From JALSRD01 sp964476595 (lineage in GTDB: Bacteria > Desulfobacterota > Desulfobacteria > Desulfobacterales > JALSRD01): DNA of 64,000 bases. Below, piece after piece: positions 26,845-35,444 of this stretch. Position 1 is the first letter of the stretch, and each line of letters opens with the position of its first letter. The DNA lies in the NCBI GenBank assembly GCA_964476595.1, contig CAYZCL010000041.1, positions 12,464 through 76,463 on the forward strand. Direction: 5' to 3'. The position numbers were made by a program, and so were the translations under genes. A model generated the notes under the pieces. The model was not told where the DNA came from, made no database searches, and saw only the letters and a program-made list of their open reading frames with translations.

Positions 26845-27213
26845 CTAGCTTCGCAATCCCGCTGCGATGTGTCGGTTGATGTCGATGAGAATATTGAGCT
26901 TCTCCGGAGCCGGAAAAGCCATGGTCTCGAAAACGCGCTTATCGATGAAAGCGCTCAGGCGGAGCAGGTCCCTTTTGATCGGTGTCGGAAGGGGATTCTC
27001 CGGTTTGGTCAGTTCGGCCTGAAAAATACTCCAGATACGCTGGGTGTACTTCAAGGCCTCGTCCAGCCGGTCGTCCCGGTCGGGGGCATCCCACTGCTGC
27101 TGGCACTGTTTCAGTTTCAGGGCCGCTTTGGTCAAGACGCGCGCCTCGGTTTCCCGGCCGGACATGGTGTTCTTGTCTACGCTCTCGTAATTCTTCAAGG
27201 CGTTGCTATACAC
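26845..27213 (-). CDS. flaF: Flagellin biosynthesis regulator FlaF
   Basis: 122 residues. FlaF family: GRETEARVLTKAALKLKQCQ and KRDLLRLSAFIDKRVFETM with the end PEKLNILIDINRHIAAGL. In Caulobacter FlaF is needed for flagellin secretion/translation and acts opposite FlbT. The GTG start at 27213 overlaps the flbT stop by 8 nt and has GGAGG 9 nt upstream, so the two are translationally coupled. Last gene of the flagellin operon. Confidence 0.92.
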   Translation of the reverse strand: MYSNALKNYESVDKNTMSGRETEARVLTKAALKLKQCQQQWDAPDRDDRLDEALKYTQRIWSIFQAELTKPENPLPTPIKRDLLRLSAFIDKRVFETMAFPAPEKLNILIDINRHIAAGLRS

Positions 27214-27592
27214 GGTTGAGGGCCTCCTCTTCGTAGGCCATCAGTTTTTTGGCCATTTTCAAAGCAAGGTAGTAACGGTCGCTGAGAATATACTCGCTGA
27301 TGGGGTCGATGAAAGCCACGGTGGAGGGGGCCGCTTTGACCAGTTCCTGGGCCACACGCCAGTAGCTGTCGTAGTAAACCGACTGGTGTTCGGAATCGAT
27401 GTACATCAGCTGGATCACGAAATAGATCAGCCTGGCCGGGGAGTCGGCCTTTTCTTCGGACATGATATCGGGTTCACGCAGGACAGGCACCCGGTTTTCG
27501 ATGGTGAACTGGCTGCGGGAATCGCCGTTGGTGATCACAGCGCCGCCGATGATCATGCGCTCCTTGGGTTTCAGGGTGATTCTCAGTGCCAT
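27206..27592 (-). CDS. flbT: Flagellin post-transcriptional regulator FlbT
   Basis: 128 residues. FlbT signature: LRITLKPKERMIIGGAVITN, FTIENRVPVLREPDIM and SPARLIYFVIQLMYID. In Caulobacter FlbT binds the flagellin mRNA leader and promotes its decay when the hook is unfinished. ATG 27592 with GGAAGGG upstream. It lies in the same operon as flagellin, whose leader here is hairpin-rich, consistent with the same mode of action. Confidence 0.93.
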   Translation of the reverse strand: MALRITLKPKERMIIGGAVITNGDSRSQFTIENRVPVLREPDIMSEEKADSPARLIYFVIQLMYIDSEHQSVYYDSYWRVAQELVKAAPSTVAFIDPISEYILSDRYYLALKMAKKLMAYEEEALNRV

Positions 27593-27641
27593 GATTCTGC
27601 CCTTCCGTTGTCATGTGGTATGGATCCTCTAAGGCTGCCCG

Positions 27642-28325
27642 TCATGCGCCCGGCGAGTTGAAGATGCCGGCGGCATCGGCCTGCAACCCGGCCCGCCGTG
27701 TCTCGAGTGTTGCAGCGGCTTCGTCCAGTTTCCGGATCATGAACTGGAAATCCTCATCGCTGGCGCTGGAGGGAAACTCGGGAATGTCGAGCCCCTCTGG
27801 TCCCGTGCCGACCGGCTGACTGCGGATGGTCTTGGCAAATCCGTTGCGCTCAAGCACGATACCGATGTCACCGGACTGCGGTGAAGCGGCACTTAAAATC
27901 CGGACGGCCTTATCGTCGTTGGGCGGGATGGTGAGTTCGTCGATGAGTTTGCGGAAAGCCGAAAAACTCTTCAGCATCTTCACCCGTTCCTCGCTTCCCG
28001 GCGGAAAGGGTGGGTAATTCTTCACGTGGGTCTGCAAACGGCTCTTCATGTCGTCGATCTGGGTGCCGATTTCCTGCATGGCCTTGTCCGCCGCACGAAT
28101 ACTGCGGGCCACCGCGTTGAGATTCGAGGTCGTCATCTGCTGCTTGCTGTAGGAAAACCGGCTGCGATCGATCTCCACCCACCCGTCGGCCTGTGGGCTG
28201 GCGGCATCCACAGCATTGCCCTGCATAGGGACTTCCCGCCGCAAGGTGTCGGTTTTCGCGGCCCCGGGAATCTCTCCGGTATTGGGTATGGCGGACGGCT
28301 GGATACTCAAGTCTGATGGAATCAT
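27642..28325 (-). CDS. Unknown protein in the flagellin operon
   Basis: 227 residues, no signal peptide or membrane segment. Not recognised. The N-terminal third is polar and probably disordered; residues 68-105 form a helix (ARSIRAADKAMQEIGTQIDD) and the C-terminus another (DEDFQFMIRKLDEAAATLET), reminiscent of export substrates or chaperones that pack against flagellin. ATG 28325 has CAGGAGGTG upstream. It lies between flagellin and flbT, so a flagellin-related role is likely but unproven. Confidence 0.75.
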   Translation of the reverse strand: MIPSDLSIQPSAIPNTGEIPGAAKTDTLRREVPMQGNAVDAASPQADGWVEIDRSRFSYSKQQMTTSNLNAVARSIRAADKAMQEIGTQIDDMKSRLQTHVKNYPPFPPGSEERVKMLKSFSAFRKLIDELTIPPNDDKAVRILSAASPQSGDIGIVLERNGFAKTIRSQPVGTGPEGLDIPEFPSSASDEDFQFMIRKLDEAAATLETRRAGLQADAAGIFNSPGA

Positions 28326-28346
28326 GGTGTCACCTCCTGAGGAAGG

Positions 28347-28381
28347 CTTCGACCGGGGGAGAATGCCTCCCCCGATCGAAG
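28347..28381 (-). other. Stem-loop between flagellin and the downstream operon genes
   Basis: CTTCGATCGGGGGAG and CTCCCCCGGTCGAAG (minus strand) form a 15-bp stem with a short loop. No U-run follows, so it is more likely an mRNA 3'-end stabiliser or attenuator separating abundant flagellin message from flbT-flaF than a full terminator. Confidence 0.6.
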
Positions 28382-28414
28382 TACTGCCCCATGATTAATC
28401 CTCAGGGTTCCGGA

Positions 28415-29224
28415 CTAGAACAGCCTCAGGACCGACTGCGCCGCCTGGGAGGCGAGGCTCAGGGAGGTCGTACCCAATGCCTGCTGGGTCTGCAGCATGA
28501 GCATGTTGGCTCCCTCCTCGTTCATGTCGGCGTTGGTAAGGCTGGCCACACCGTCCTCCAAGGTGTTGATCATCTTGGTGGTGAAGTCCTGTCGGGTGGT
28601 GATGACGCTTAGGTTGTTGGAAAGCTCCTTCGACTCGGTACGCAGGGTATCCTTTGCGTCATCCAGATCCTCGATGGCGGCCTCGATGTCGGAGTCGCTT
28701 GCCCAGTCGTTGGTCGCCGCAGCGATACCCAGTCCACTGGAACTGCCGTCGAAACCGGAAAGCCCGATGGTGCTGTCGCCTTCAGCGTCGAAGGTTACCG
28801 TCAGGGAGTCGCTGTCGAGGAAGTTGATGCCCTTGTAGCCCGAGTCGGCGGCCAGATTGTCGATCTGGGCACGCAGTGTGTCGAACTGCGAGGCCAGGCT
28901 CGAACGCTCGGTCGTGTCAGTGGTCGACAGAGCTGATTGCGCCGTCGCCTTGGCAGCGGCGATCAGGTCGGTGATGGCCGAGATGCCGTTGTCGGCGGCC
29001 TTGATGGTCTGGATGGCCTCGCCCATGGCATCTTTGCGGAAAGCCAGGTCGTCGGCGCGCTGCTGGTGGTTCTGGGCGGCAAAGAAGTTGATGGGATCGT
29101 CCAGTGCGCTCTGCACCTTCTTGCCCGTCGCCAGGCGGCTCTGGGTCTGGTCCATCAGGGAGGTGGTTTTCTGAAGCGCAAAAAGGTTCTGCCGCATTCC
29201 GGAAGTCAGGGTAATTTCAGACAT
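28415..29224 (-). CDS. fliC: Flagellin
   Basis: 269 residues: nearly pure D0/D1 flagellin with very little variable domain. N-terminal D0/D1 (TLTSGMRQNLFALQKTTSLM, RLATGKKVQSALDDPINFFA) and C-terminal D0 (MLMLQTQQALGTTSLSLASQ, ending VLRLF). The central region (about 130-180) is Ser/Thr/Asp/Gly-rich and offers candidate O-glycosylation sites such as SGFDGSSSGLG. ATG 29224 with AAGGAG 8 nt upstream. First gene of a sigma-28 operon with flbT and flaF, convergent with the giant glycosyltransferase. Confidence 0.97.
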   Translation of the reverse strand: MSEITLTSGMRQNLFALQKTTSLMDQTQSRLATGKKVQSALDDPINFFAAQNHQQRADDLAFRKDAMGEAIQTIKAADNGISAITDLIAAAKATAQSALSTTDTTERSSLASQFDTLRAQIDNLAADSGYKGINFLDSDSLTVTFDAEGDSTIGLSGFDGSSSGLGIAAATNDWASDSDIEAAIEDLDDAKDTLRTESKELSNNLSVITTRQDFTTKMINTLEDGVASLTNADMNEEGANMLMLQTQQALGTTSLSLASQAAQSVLRLF

Positions 29225-29250
29225 GATGTTTCTCCTTTTCTAAGGTTTTG

Positions 29251-29297
29251 CGATCGGCTTTCTGCCGATCGTTTTGGTGTCGCCGGTACGGCCGGCG
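29251..29297 (-). promoter_or_regulatory. Two hairpins in the flagellin 5' leader
   Basis: CGATCGGC (29251-29258) pairs with GCCGATCG (29264-29271), ending 13 nt upstream of the Shine-Dalgarno; a second stem pairs CGCCGG (29281-29286) with CCGGCG (29292-29297). They lie within the predicted 145-nt sigma-28 leader. By analogy with Caulobacter fljK this may be the FlbT target; that is inference. Confidence 0.55.
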
Positions 29298-29375
29298 GAT
29301 GTGATGGGATATCATTTCAGCGATCGTCTCTTTTCGTCACCTCCTCTCCGACGATAAAATTGCCTTTGATGCTTT

Positions 29376-29402
29376 CATCGTACTTTGGCCCCGGAACTTT
29401 AG
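29376..29402 (-). promoter_or_regulatory. Sigma-28 promoter of the flagellin operon
   Basis: Minus strand TAAAGTTC-N11-TACGATGA, with the -35 one base from consensus and the CGAT core of the -10 intact. Predicted start near 29369, leader about 145 nt. Confidence 0.75.
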
Positions 29403-29666
29403 GCTTTTTTTGCGGCACCCCTTTCCGGCAGGGGGCGTCCCCTGCGGCGGGAGCAGGATCCTGCAGGGGTCCCCCGGGCACGGTCACCAACAGCCGCCCT
29501 GCCTTTATCCCATTTTATTTCACATTATTACAGAAACTCCGGTATCGACCCACCCTCCCGGCAAGAGTCATCCGGCCCTCTGACAGGGAGTCGACGAAAA
29601 AATTTTCTGGATTTGAAAAAAAAAGTGCGATGGTGTATGAAGCGGTTGAAATTCCCCAGGACCGTC
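29403..29666. other. Divergent intergenic region between flagellin promoter and hybrid kinase
   Basis: No gene seen. GC-rich inverted repeats lie at 29428-29445 (GCAGGGG around GCGT then CCCCTGC) and 29452-29465 (CTGCAGGATCCTGCAG-like). No sigma-54 or sigma-28 element for the plus-strand kinase was found. Confidence 0.4.
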
Positions 29667-31226
29667 ATGAACAAATCATCCGCCACAGAACCGTCAGCCC
29701 CCATGCCGCAGGAGACCCGTTCGCCGGATTACCGGCAGCTGTTCAACTTGGTCCCCCAGGCCATTGCCCTGGCCCGTGTACCGCTGCACCGCCTCGAGAT
29801 CTTCAACGACCGTTTCTGTGAACTGACCGGCTACACGGCCGAGGAAATCCAGGGCCGGACGGTCACCGAGCTGGAGCTCTACGCCCGCGACTCCCGCGCA
29901 CGGCTGATCGAGGCGCTGGAGAGCGCCGGCACCCTGAGCAACTGGGAACTGTCCCTCAAGGTGCGGGGGGACCGCATCATCAACACCGCCGTCTTCGCCC
30001 GGCAGGTGCGCATCGGGGGCCACGACTACCACTACCTGGCCTTTACCGACGAAACCGACCGGCGGCGCATCGAAAGCCACCTGCAACAGACCCAGAAGAT
30101 GGAGGCCCTGGGAACAATGGTGGCCGGCATGGCCCACGAGATCAATAACCCCATCAACCTGATCACCTTCAACATCAACCTGCTCGACAAAGTCTGGCGG
30201 GACGTCCTGCCCATTCTGGAGCAGACCGACAAGGCCGATCCCCAACGCAAGTACGGCGGACTGAGCTATCGTTTCCTGGCCGGCAACATCGGGCAGATGC
30301 ATCACGACATGGGCATCGCGGCCACGCGCATCAGCAAGATCATCACGGATCTTAAAAATTTCTCCAAACGAACGGAGATCACGGACATCGAGCCGGTCCA
30401 GATCAACGAGGCGGTCGAAAACGCCCTGCGCCTGGCCCAGCCTTCCATTAAAACCGCCGGCGTGACCGTCCACCTGTCGCTGGGCGAAGGGCTCCCCCGA
30501 CTCCTGGGCAACCAGCACAATATCGAGCAGATCATTCTCAACCTGGTGCTCAACGCCGTGCAGGCCATCGACCACAACGACGGGCGTATCGATATCCACA
30601 CCGGTTACGACAAGGACGAAGACCGCATTTTTCTGCACGTGCGTGACAACGGACGGGGTATCGCCCCTTCCATCGAAAACAAGATTTTCGACCCCTTCGT
30701 CACCGACCGTCTGCACGACGGCGGTACCGGTCTGGGGCTGGCCGTCACCTACAGCCTGACCAAGGCACACGACGGCGACATCCAGTTCGAAACGCGCGCC
30801 AAACGCGGAACGGTCTTCAAGGTATCTTTTCCGTCCAAACGCCGGAGCCGCGGGGCGCGCATCCTCATCGTGGACGACGAGAAATGGAACCGTGAGCTGC
30901 TGATGACCACGCTCACCCGTGAACGCGATTACATCGTGGACGAAGCCGCCAACGGCGTGGAAGCCTGCATCAAGCTGGGTTCCTACCAGCCGGACATGCT
31001 CATCCTGGACATGTTCATGCCCCACATGGACGGTCTGGAAGTCTGCCGCACCATCCGCAACACCCCTGAACTGGCCGGCATGGTGGTGCTGCTGACCACC
31101 GGCTTCCCAGGGCACCCCAAGCTCGACGAAGCCGCCGAACTGGGTTTTACCAACGTTTTTTTCAAACCCATAAAAATGGAAGACCTACTCCGGAAAGTCG
31201 ACGCCCTGCTGTCGCCCGGCTTGTGA
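29667..31226 (+). CDS. PAS hybrid sensor histidine kinase with C-terminal receiver
   Basis: 519 residues, no membrane segment, so a soluble sensor. PAS (about 20-130: LFNLVPQAIALARVPLHRLE), HisKA with H-box GMAHEINNPINL (His157), HATPase (N-box NIEQIILNLVLNAVQAI, G-boxes RDNGRGIAP and GGTGLGLAV), then a receiver (about 395-519; ILIVDDEKWNRE, Asp near 449 in LILDMFMP). ATG 29667 with CCAGGA upstream; a TTG 18 codons earlier is less likely. 22 nt before the NtrC-type regulator that follows, so the two form a pair, plausibly linked to flagellar or surface behaviour by location. Confidence 0.9.
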   Translation: MNKSSATEPSAPMPQETRSPDYRQLFNLVPQAIALARVPLHRLEIFNDRFCELTGYTAEEIQGRTVTELELYARDSRARLIEALESAGTLSNWELSLKVRGDRIINTAVFARQVRIGGHDYHYLAFTDETDRRRIESHLQQTQKMEALGTMVAGMAHEINNPINLITFNINLLDKVWRDVLPILEQTDKADPQRKYGGLSYRFLAGNIGQMHHDMGIAATRISKIITDLKNFSKRTEITDIEPVQINEAVENALRLAQPSIKTAGVTVHLSLGEGLPRLLGNQHNIEQIILNLVLNAVQAIDHNDGRIDIHTGYDKDEDRIFLHVRDNGRGIAPSIENKIFDPFVTDRLHDGGTGLGLAVTYSLTKAHDGDIQFETRAKRGTVFKVSFPSKRRSRGARILIVDDEKWNRELLMTTLTRERDYIVDEAANGVEACIKLGSYQPDMLILDMFMPHMDGLEVCRTIRNTPELAGMVVLLTTGFPGHPKLDEAAELGFTNVFFKPIKMEDLLRKVDALLSPGL

Positions 31227-31248
31227 TTCCAGACTCCGTGGAAACCAG

Positions 31249-32652
<1,404 letters not shown>

Positions 32653-32668
32653 ACCGCCGGGGAATTCT

Positions 32669-32983
32669 TCAGGCGTAGCCGGGAATCGGATGCCGCCCGG
32701 GAGACGGACACCCGGCCTCCGCCACCTGAAAGTGTTCTTCGCAGGGGGTGTCCGACGGCACCACGCGCACGCCGCACAGTACCCCCTGACCGTTTCCCGC
32801 AATGCCCACCGTACCGCTGACGGCAAAGCTGACGCCCCCGCCGAAATCCAGGAGCCCCGTCGCCCGGCCGCAGGCCACCGGCAATCGCTCCAGGCGGAAA
32901 CGAACCGTTTCGCGGGTGATGTACGTCACGCTGAAGGTCTGTCTGCCGATTTCCAGCACGCAGCCCTGTTCCTGCAAGTCCAC
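32669..32983 (-). CDS. Small unknown protein behind a sigma-28-like promoter
   Basis: 104 residues from a GTG at 32983 that has GGAGG with a 5-nt spacer. An ATG at 33058 would give 129 residues but touches the mapped -10 element and has no ribosome-binding site. Unrecognised; it begins QEQGCVLEIGRQTFSVTYIT and contains a Gly-rich stretch (GLLDFGGGVSFAVSGTVGIA). The fold might be a small beta barrel, loosely PilZ-like, but the PilZ RxxxR and DxSxxG motifs are absent from this form. Confidence 0.5.
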   Translation of the reverse strand: MDLQEQGCVLEIGRQTFSVTYITRETVRFRLERLPVACGRATGLLDFGGGVSFAVSGTVGIAGNGQGVLCGVRVVPSDTPCEEHFQVAEAGCPSPGRHPIPGYA

Positions 32984-33057
32984 TGTTTCCTCCGTCTTGC
33001 GAAAATGACGCCGGGCCCGACGGGCCCGTGCCCGGTGGCAAATCGATGTATTCCCCA

Positions 33058-33084
33058 TTATCGGCCCATGGGGGTGGGGCTTGA
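33058..33084 (-). promoter_or_regulatory. Sigma-28-like promoter of the small unknown gene
   Basis: Minus strand TCAAGCCC-N11-GCCGATAA: perfect -10 and spacing, partial -35. Predicted start about 33051, leader about 68 nt to GTG 32983. Confidence 0.5.
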
Positions 33085-33194
33085 GGCGGCAGAACTTTCC
33101 GGCCGGCGTGCAGGATACCGGCAATTTTTTCTCCCCCGCGGGGCTCCTTCCCGATTTCTAATTCAATATCAGCCTGTTATAAATCCGCCCCTCC

Positions 33195-33210
33195 TGGCAC
33201 GGAACCTGCA
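33195..33210 (+). promoter_or_regulatory. Sigma-54 promoter of the first stator operon
   Basis: TGGCACGGAACCTGCA, GG-N10-GC, 65 nt upstream of the MotA-like start at 33275. A strong -24 and a good -12. Confidence 0.78.
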
Positions 33211-33274
33211 GAAAAGTGGGGTACCGACCGCGCGAATTCAGACCGCGACCACCTACACGCACACGGAGAACGCC

Positions 33275-34096
33275 ATGATACAAAAGCTCGTGATCTTTCT
33301 GGGGATTTTGTTTTTCACCCTCTTTTCCAGGTCCATTGCGGGAGAAATCTCCATGGCCATGAATCTCCAGAGCGGCGCCATCGTCCTGGGCGGCGCCCTC
33401 ATCAGTGTTTTCCTCTCGTTTCCGCTGAAGACCTTCCGTGGCCTGTGGCGCAGCCTGCGCGCGGCCTCGCGCCATCGGCAGCCGGACCTGGCCGACCTGG
33501 TACGCCAAGCTAAGACGCTGGCCCGTGTGCGGCGTCTGTATGGTCCCCGGGAGCTGAGTGCGGCAGCGACGCGGGTCGACAACCCCTTCCTGCGCAAGGG
33601 CATCGATCTGGTGCTGGACGACTACGACCGCTTCGAGATTCACGCCATCATGGAGAAGGAGTACGATCTCTACCTGTCGCGCAGGGAAGCCGAAATCGGC
33701 ATCCTCAACACCCTTGCGCGCCTGGCACCGGCCTTCGGTTTCGTGGGCACCATCATCGGCCTCATCAGTGTGCTGAGCCACATGGGAGACGCCGTTGAGA
33801 TCGGCCACGGCATGGCCCTGGCCCTGCTGACCACCTTCTACGGGCTGATACTATCCAACCTGGTCTTTCAGCCCCTATCCCGAAAGCTGACGGAGCACCT
33901 GCGCGACGACGCCATGCAGCACAGCATCGTCATGGAAGCGGTGCTGGACATCGCCGACGCAAAGAACCCGCTGGCCATGAGCCACCGGCTGCACTCCTAC
34001 ATCCGCATGGGAGGGGAGGAAGAAGCCGGTGAGGCCGCTTCACCCCGCACGAGAGGCCTCAAACCGATCCTCAAACGCATGGCGGTGAAAAGGTAA
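33275..34096 (+). CDS. motA: MotA-like flagellar stator protein (first stator)
   Basis: 273 residues. Four membrane segments: about 3-20, 32-50, 149-170 and 183-205, with a cytoplasmic loop of about 95 residues between 2 and 3 and a basic C-terminal tail. The stator prolines are kept in APAFGFVGTIIGLISVL and ALLTTFYGLILSNLVFQPL, so this is a true MotA/PomA rather than ExbB/TolQ. ATG 33275 has CGGAG 7 nt upstream. One nt separates it from the MotB-like gene. A second stator pair is encoded at 43507-45096. Confidence 0.85.
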   Translation: MIQKLVIFLGILFFTLFSRSIAGEISMAMNLQSGAIVLGGALISVFLSFPLKTFRGLWRSLRAASRHRQPDLADLVRQAKTLARVRRLYGPRELSAAATRVDNPFLRKGIDLVLDDYDRFEIHAIMEKEYDLYLSRREAEIGILNTLARLAPAFGFVGTIIGLISVLSHMGDAVEIGHGMALALLTTFYGLILSNLVFQPLSRKLTEHLRDDAMQHSIVMEAVLDIADAKNPLAMSHRLHSYIRMGGEEEAGEAASPRTRGLKPILKRMAVKR

Positions 34097-34097
34097 A

Positions 34098-34928
34098 ATG
34101 CGCCAGTTGAACTACGACGAACTGCTGCGCCGCCTGGCCTTCTCCGAGCGCCAGCGGCACCGCATGCGCAGGACCGCAGCCCGTTTGGCCGGCGAAGACG
34201 ACGGCGCCAACTGGACCATCGCGGACCTGATGACCCTGCTGCTGATCTTCTTCATTCTGATGTACGCCGGGGGTGACTCCCGCGGCCTGTTCGCGCCGCA
34301 TGCCGGGAAACCGTCTCCCGTCGCTCCCCGCATCGTACGCCACAAGATCGCCGCACCTCCTCCCGCGGCCGCCGGCGCCGTGCTACCGCCCGGCAGCCCC
34401 CGGCCGGCGATTTCCGACCCAGAGACCCCGGCGGCCGAGCCGGCACCAGAGCGGACCCCGGCGGTCGTTGCACAGCCCCCCCCGTCCCCCTCCCCCCTGC
34501 AGCTGAAGGTGGACGCTTTCATGAAGGCCAACGCGGGACAGGGCATTCAGGTCCGCTGGGAAGAAAAGCGCCCGGTGTTCATCCTCAGTGAAAAGATCAC
34601 CTTCCTGATGGGACAGGCGGACCTTCTGGACACGTTCCGCCCCACCCTGCTGCGCATGGCCGATTTCATCGCCCAGCAGCCGGGCCAGCGGGTGCAGGTG
34701 ACCGGGCACACTGACGACACCCCCATCCGCAACTTCCGGTTTCCGTCCAACTGGGAGCTCTCGGCGGCACGGGCGGCCAGCGTGGCACGCTTTCTGATCG
34801 CCAACGGCGTGGACCCCTCACGCGTCACCATCCAGGGATACGCCAGTTACCGCCCCGTGGCGCCCAACGACAGCGTGGCCCACCGGCAGGCCAACCGGCG
34901 CGTGGAGATCACCCTGATCGAAAAGTGA
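34098..34928 (+). CDS. motB: MotB-like stator protein with OmpA peptidoglycan-binding domain (first stator)
   Basis: 276 residues. Single membrane segment with the ion-channel Asp43 in TIADLMTLLLIFFILMYAGG, a long Pro/Ala-rich periplasmic linker (about 65-135) and an OmpA-type domain (about 150-276: VTGHTDDTPI, NWELSAARAASVARFL, NRRVEITLIEK). The linker is longer and more Pro-rich than usual MotB plugs. It is coupled to the MotA-like gene by 1 nt and should form a proton or sodium stator with it. Confidence 0.87.
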   Translation: MRQLNYDELLRRLAFSERQRHRMRRTAARLAGEDDGANWTIADLMTLLLIFFILMYAGGDSRGLFAPHAGKPSPVAPRIVRHKIAAPPPAAAGAVLPPGSPRPAISDPETPAAEPAPERTPAVVAQPPPSPSPLQLKVDAFMKANAGQGIQVRWEEKRPVFILSEKITFLMGQADLLDTFRPTLLRMADFIAQQPGQRVQVTGHTDDTPIRNFRFPSNWELSAARAASVARFLIANGVDPSRVTIQGYASYRPVAPNDSVAHRQANRRVEITLIEK

Positions 34929-34981
34929 GCCGGGCCCGCATGGCGGGACGGACCACAGGGACGAGGCGGCGGGTGTATCGC

Positions 34982-35009
34982 TAAAGAGAGATGGTACCGC
35001 TGCCGAGAA
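34982..35009 (+). promoter_or_regulatory. Sigma-28-like promoter of the first DRR-repeat gene
   Basis: TAAAGAGA, 12-nt spacer, GCCGAGAA: one base longer spacer and one -10 mismatch from the FliA consensus. It sits about 20 nt before the ATG at 35030. Confidence 0.4.
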
Positions 35010-35029
35010 TAAATACCGGGAGGTCTTCC

Positions 35030-35254
35030 ATGGACATTCGTATCGGAGACATGCCGCGGGTCAAAAACGACCTGAAGGGCGGCGGAAACACACCGCACCG
35101 CAAGACACCCCGCCGTGACCGGCGCAAGAATCGGCAGGACCGCCGCAAAAGCGTGCGCGACGGTGTCATCGTGCGCCTCTCCTTCAAGAACGACCGGCGC
35201 AAGAACCCGGACCGCCGCAGGAAGGTCGGTACCTACAGCCCCAAAGGCCGCTGA
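35030..35254 (+). CDS. Small very basic DRR-repeat protein 1
   Basis: 74 residues; ATG 35030 with GGGAGG 7 nt upstream. About one third Arg/Lys, with repeated DRRK units (RRDRRKNRQDRRKSVRDG and NDRRKNPDRRRKVG). No membrane segment. The function is unknown; nucleic-acid binding or interaction with an acidic flagellar protein are both possible. A second protein with the same repeat (42329-42598) has a perfect sigma-28 promoter. It lies between the first stator pair and a SPOR-like protein. Confidence 0.65.
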   Translation: MDIRIGDMPRVKNDLKGGGNTPHRKTPRRDRRKNRQDRRKSVRDGVIVRLSFKNDRRKNPDRRRKVGTYSPKGR

Positions 35255-35444
35255 TCCAAGAAAATCCCGCTTCTCCATCCCTGCCGGAAAAACAGTGCCG
35301 GCAACGGGTGCCGTCCGTCCCGCCACCATCGGCAAAATACCGCCCTGCCCCTTTCAAAGGTGAAAATCCTGTGTTAACAGATGTTGAATACGCGCATCTC
35401 GGCGTGAAGGGCGGCAGTGTATCTTCAGGTGGTTCGGAATCCAA

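Noticed and set aside
29694..31115. 473-codon open frame on the minus strand
   Set aside because: Antisense to the hybrid histidine kinase, which has complete PAS/HisKA/HATPase/REC motifs.
32690..33274. N-terminal extension of the MotA-like gene
   Set aside because: It crosses the sigma-54 promoter at 33195 and is unlike MotA; ATG 33275 with CGGAG starts exactly at the first membrane helix.
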